DNA of 7,246 nucleotides from JANXVV01 sp038230975 (GTDB lineage Bacteria; Planctomycetota; Phycisphaerae; Tepidisphaerales; Tepidisphaeraceae). The stretch covers positions 1 through 7,246 of the forward strand of contig JBBRMF010000261.1 in assembly GCA_038230975.1 (NCBI GenBank), read 5' to 3'. The notes beneath the pieces were generated by a model. That model was not told the DNA's origin and did no database searches. It was given only the letters and a program-made list of their open reading frames with translations. Positions 4,665 to 7,246 of this stretch are shown here, one piece after another. Positions within the stretch are counted from its first letter, which is position 1; every line of letters begins with the position of its first letter. A program made the translations under genes and the position numbers.

Positions 4665-5444
4665 ATGATCGAGATCGCACTTCTATTCCTTGGCACGGGC
4701 ACAAGCGCAGGAATTCCGATGATCGGATGCCATTGCGAGGTCTGCACCAGCACGGATGTTCGCGATCGGCGCACGCGGCCATCGGTGGTGATTTCTTACC
4801 AAGGTCATCAGGTGCTGGTGGATACCACTCCGGAATTGCGGCTTCAATGTGTGGCGCATCGGGTTAACCGCATTGATGCGGTCGTTTTCACCCACGCGCA
4901 TGCAGACCACATCATGGGTCTGGATGATGTACGGCGATTCAATGCGATCAAAGGCGGACCGTTGGATGTATGGGCCGATGCAAAAACGCATGCCTCGCTA
5001 CAGACTTGTTTTGGATATGCTTTTCGGCCACCCGATCCGGCACAAAACGTATTCCGGCCGCATTTGCAGCCGCGCACGATTGAAGGGGAATTTCAAATTG
5101 GTGACGTCGAATGGACACCCGTGCCGCTTCTGCATGGCAACATGCCGGTGCTGGGTTTTCGAGTGGGGCGGTTGGCGTACTGCACGGATGTGAGCGAGAT
5201 CCCTGAGTCATCATTCGAGTTACTTCATGGGCTTGATGTTCTGGTTCTGGACGCCTTGCAATGGAAGAAGCACGTCACGCATTTTTCGGTCGAACAGGCC
5301 ATCGACGCGGCGCGGCGGATCGGCGCGAAGCAAACTCTTTTTACGCACATCGCCCATGCGCTGGCGCACGAAGTCACGAACGAGAAACTTCCCGAAAGTA
5401 TGCGGTTGGCATATGACGGAGAACGGGTGACGGCCCGCACTTGA
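4665..5444 (+). CDS. MBL-fold metallohydrolase, PhnP-like
   Basis: From ATG 4665 the protein is 259 residues; ATG 4659 would add two. It starts IEIALLFLGTGTSAGIP, the usual opening of small MBL-fold phosphodiesterases, followed by a Cys-rich loop GCHCEVC like the structural zinc site of PhnP. The metal-binding signature HAHADH sits at about residues 77-82, then GLDDVRRFN, a later His in VPLLHGNMPVLGFR, the bridging Asp in YCTDVSEIP, and the final His in THIAHALAHE. All expected metal ligands are present. PhnP cleaves a cyclic phosphate in phosphonate breakdown, but no other phn gene is nearby, so the substrate is open; another small cyclic phosphodiester is equally possible. The stop lies 8 bases before the methyltransferase ATG, indicating a two-gene operon. 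There is no Shine-Dalgarno. Confidence 0.88.
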   Translation: MIEIALLFLGTGTSAGIPMIGCHCEVCTSTDVRDRRTRPSVVISYQGHQVLVDTTPELRLQCVAHRVNRIDAVVFTHAHADHIMGLDDVRRFNAIKGGPLDVWADAKTHASLQTCFGYAFRPPDPAQNVFRPHLQPRTIEGEFQIGDVEWTPVPLLHGNMPVLGFRVGRLAYCTDVSEIPESSFELLHGLDVLVLDALQWKKHVTHFSVEQAIDAARRIGAKQTLFTHIAHALAHEVTNEKLPESMRLAYDGERVTART

Positions 5445-5452
5445 AAGGATTG

Positions 5453-6226
5453 ATGAAACGCTACAAAGCCATTCCAGAATTTTATGATGCCGAGTCTGCT
5501 GATATTAAAATGCTGCACAACGACGTGCCGTTTTTTCTGGGGCAAATGCCCAGGAAGCGGCAGAGCGTCCTGGAACTTGCCGTCGGCACGGCGCGGGCGG
5601 CGATTCCGATCGCGCAGGCCGGGCATCGCGTGACCGGGATTGACTACGATCAAAATCTGCTGTCGATCGCCAAGCAAAAGCGAGACTCGGTCGGGCTTAA
5701 AGAACGAAATCTCAAATTGCTCCACGGCGATATCCTGGAGGTTGACCTGAAGGTGACGTTCGATTGGGTCTGCATCTTCTTCAACACGTTACTGGCCTTT
5801 CCGACACTTGATGAGCTAGACTGCCTTTTGCAACGCGCGCGACGACACATGAAGCCGCGCGGGAGATTGTGGATTGATATCTTTCAACCGGATCTGGCGC
5901 ATCTGGCACGGCCGGCGGATACGGGGCTTGATCCTCGCATGTTTCATGTTCCGCAAATGGATCGCACCGTTTTTCAAACGACGGATGTTCGCCGCGATGT
6001 GGCTAAGCAGCTTCAGGAAATCACCTTTAATTACTCGTGGTTTGATGACTTCGGTGAAGTGCATCGTCGGCAGAATCGATTCTCGATGACGTGGATTTTT
6101 CCGCGCGAGTTGGAGTTATTGCTGTCGCGAAACGGATTGTGGATCGAAGAAATGTGGGGGAATTACGACGGGAGCGCGTTAAAGTCGGAGTCGCCGAGGA
6201 TGATTGCGCGGTGCATGAAGGAGTAA
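5453..6226 (+). CDS. class I SAM-dependent methyltransferase
   Basis: The ATG at 5453 gives 257 residues and has AAAGGA (5444-5449) just upstream, overlapping the previous gene's stop. TTG 5441 is also in frame and would overlap that stop. Motif I is VLELAVGTARAAIPIAQAGH (39-58), then VTGIDYD with the acidic residue that binds the SAM ribose, LLHGDILEVDL (motif II region), and FDWVCIFFNTLLAF (motif III/IV). The C-terminal segment YDGSALKSESPRMI is common in a group of uncharacterised Methyltransf_25-like enzymes. The motif has GTA where GTG is usual. The substrate is unknown. Close coupling to the PhnP-like hydrolase suggests a shared small-molecule or nucleotide substrate, but that is inference. 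Confidence 0.85.
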   Translation: MKRYKAIPEFYDAESADIKMLHNDVPFFLGQMPRKRQSVLELAVGTARAAIPIAQAGHRVTGIDYDQNLLSIAKQKRDSVGLKERNLKLLHGDILEVDLKVTFDWVCIFFNTLLAFPTLDELDCLLQRARRHMKPRGRLWIDIFQPDLAHLARPADTGLDPRMFHVPQMDRTVFQTTDVRRDVAKQLQEITFNYSWFDDFGEVHRRQNRFSMTWIFPRELELLLSRNGLWIEEMWGNYDGSALKSESPRMIARCMKE

Positions 6227-6272
6227 TGCCGGGGGCGAGGGGACCGGGAAAAACTAAATGCTCATTCGGCTT

Positions 6273-6304
6273 TTGTCTCGTGGGCAGGTCGAATACAATT
6301 GTAT
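6273..6304 (+). promoter_or_regulatory. possible promoter and palindrome before the haem-enzyme gene
   Basis: TTGTCT (6273-6278) and TACAAT (6294-6299) are 15 bases apart, slightly short for a sigma-70 promoter. The -10-like box lies in the perfect 12-bp palindrome ATACAATTGTAT (6293-6304). This would give a ~50-base leader ending at a strong ribosome site. Suggestive only. Confidence 0.3.
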
Positions 6305-6345
6305 GTTCCGATATTGGCCACGTGGCAATCGGCATCGAATCAATC

Positions 6346-6351
6346 AAGGAG
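6346..6351 (+). promoter_or_regulatory. strong Shine-Dalgarno AAGGAG deciding the hemQ start
   Basis: AAGGAG lies 5 bases before ATG 6357 and 2 before ATG 6354. It is the best ribosome site in the window and rules out the longer open frame from 6258. ATG 6357 has the better spacing. Confidence 0.65.
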
Positions 6352-6356
6352 ATATG

Positions 6357-7127
6357 ATGAGCGACGCAACGACGGGAATCGCGACAGCAAATCAGGGGCG
6401 TCCGCATACAGCCGCGCAACCTGCGGGGACGACCGGGCCGGCGATTCAACGGCAGTTTGTGAGCTTCGCGTTTTATCGGTTGGATCCGGCATTTCGTCGA
6501 TTGAGCGCTGAAGTGAAGCAGGCGGCTCGCGCGGAATTTACAACATTGTTCGCGACGCCGCAGAAGGGGCTGATGTGTCTGTCTTACAGCACGGCTGGGT
6601 TGAAGGCGGAAACCGATTTCCTGCTTTGGCGGATTTCGCTGTCGGCGGATGATTTTCAGACTCAGACGGCGGCGATCAATCGCACGGCGCTCGGGGCATA
6701 CCTGACCATGCCGCAGTCGTTTTTATCGATGACCAAACGCAGCATGTATCTCGATAAACTCGATCCATTCCACACCGCCGAGAGTCGAACGCATATCATT
6801 CCGGGCAAGCGGAAATATCTGTTTATCTATCCTTTCGTGAAGACGCGCGATTGGTATTTGCTGCCGCCGGAAAAGCGGCAGGAGATCATGGATGGTCATA
6901 TTCGCGTCGGCAATGAATTTCCCAGCGTGAAGTTGAATACGACGTATAGCTTTGGGTTGGACGATCAGGATTTTGTCGTGGCTTTTGAAACCGAAGAGCC
7001 GAAGGATTTCCTGGATCTGGTGATGAAGCTGCGCGAAACCGAAAGCAGCAAGTTTACCCATCGCGATACGCCGATTTTTACGTGCGTGCAGATGCCGATG
7101 GATCAGGTACTGAATCAGTTGTTTTAG
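6357..7127 (+). CDS. hemQ: chlorite dismutase-family haem enzyme, probable coproheme decarboxylase (ChdC/HemQ)
   Basis: The 256-residue protein has a ~30-residue polar N-terminus and then the family fold: RQFVSFAFYRLDPAFRRL (32-49), LKAETDFLLWRIS (82-94), KYLFIYPFVKTRDWYLLPPE (153-172), the proximal haem-ligand region MDGHIRVGNEFPSVK with His181, and TTYSFGLDDQDFVVAFE (195-211). Tyr154 in KYLFIYP aligns with the tyrosine that carries the decarboxylation radical in ChdC. ChdC converts coproheme III to haem b at the end of the coproporphyrin-dependent pathway in the cytoplasm. True chlorite dismutases belong to the same family; Tyr154 and the absence of an export signal favour ChdC. There is no other haem gene nearby. 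It lies 130 bases after the methyltransferase and has its own ribosome site. Confidence 0.88.
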   Translation: MSDATTGIATANQGRPHTAAQPAGTTGPAIQRQFVSFAFYRLDPAFRRLSAEVKQAARAEFTTLFATPQKGLMCLSYSTAGLKAETDFLLWRISLSADDFQTQTAAINRTALGAYLTMPQSFLSMTKRSMYLDKLDPFHTAESRTHIIPGKRKYLFIYPFVKTRDWYLLPPEKRQEIMDGHIRVGNEFPSVKLNTTYSFGLDDQDFVVAFETEEPKDFLDLVMKLRETESSKFTHRDTPIFTCVQMPMDQVLNQLF

Positions 7128-7246
7128 GATTTAGGTGGCATGGGACGGGCGGGATAGTAAGACATGCATCGCAATGCGCGGCGCAATCGCGGCATTGCCG
7201 TGTAGGCCGCGAACGGGCGAGGCGTATGCGTGCACTCATGCCGGAA
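7128..7246. other. right-edge non-coding stretch
   Basis: GC-rich sequence after the hemQ stop. I see no gene, terminator hairpin with a T run, or repeat that I can support. Confidence 0.5.

Noticed and set aside
4538..4774. 79-codon upstream extension of the secreted-protein gene
   Set aside because: It overlaps the divergent hydrolase and would place the signal peptide in the interior.

Overview
The window looks like chromosomal DNA from a PVC-group bacterium, most likely Verrucomicrobiota. This is an inference from family content: a Tat-exported Gfo/Idh oxidoreductase, ThuA and DUF1080 domains in one cluster, a ChdC/HemQ-type haem enzyme, and intergenic long-hairpin repeats. No rRNA or other phylogenetic marker is present to prove it. 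No tRNA, rRNA or CRISPR array was seen.

Bases 1 to about 2,800 are a graveyard of broken genes. From left to right they are: a fragment of an AAA+ ATPase (minus strand); the last ~40 codons of an ISL3-type transposase; a 131-bp MITE-like insertion with 20-bp inverted ends and a perfect 10-bp target duplication; a GntR-family regulator cut just after its DNA-binding domain; the tail of an unrecognised protein; the Tat-signal and Rossmann start of a Gfo/Idh oxidoreductase; an in-frame chimera of a ThuA N-terminus and a DUF1080 C-terminus; and the 3' end of a group II intron on the minus strand (maturase tail with a nonsense codon, a textbook domain V, and a domain VI-like hairpin). The regulator, oxidoreductase, ThuA and DUF1080 pieces look like the remains of one sugar-utilisation cluster that has lost internal segments. 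Collapsed assembly gaps are the main alternative.

Bases ~2,890 to 7,130 are intact, ordinary gene space. A small basic ORF overlaps the start of cysH by ATGA. CysH is a sulfonucleotide reductase with an unusual CX4C in place of the usual CXXC. Between convergent cysH and a small secreted-protein gene on the minus strand lie two very long hairpins (27/28 and 35/37 paired positions). Divergent from the secreted-protein gene comes a two-gene unit: a PhnP-like metallo-beta-lactamase-fold hydrolase and a class I methyltransferase, separated by 8 bases. A ChdC/HemQ-family haem enzyme follows, with its own Shine-Dalgarno and a possible promoter. The last 119 bases hold nothing recognisable.

No convincing new multi-gene system is visible. 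The best leads are the MITE, the hairpin repeats, the CX4C CysH with its coupled mini-ORF, and -10-like boxes placed 6-8 bases from ATG codons, which suggest leaderless mRNAs.
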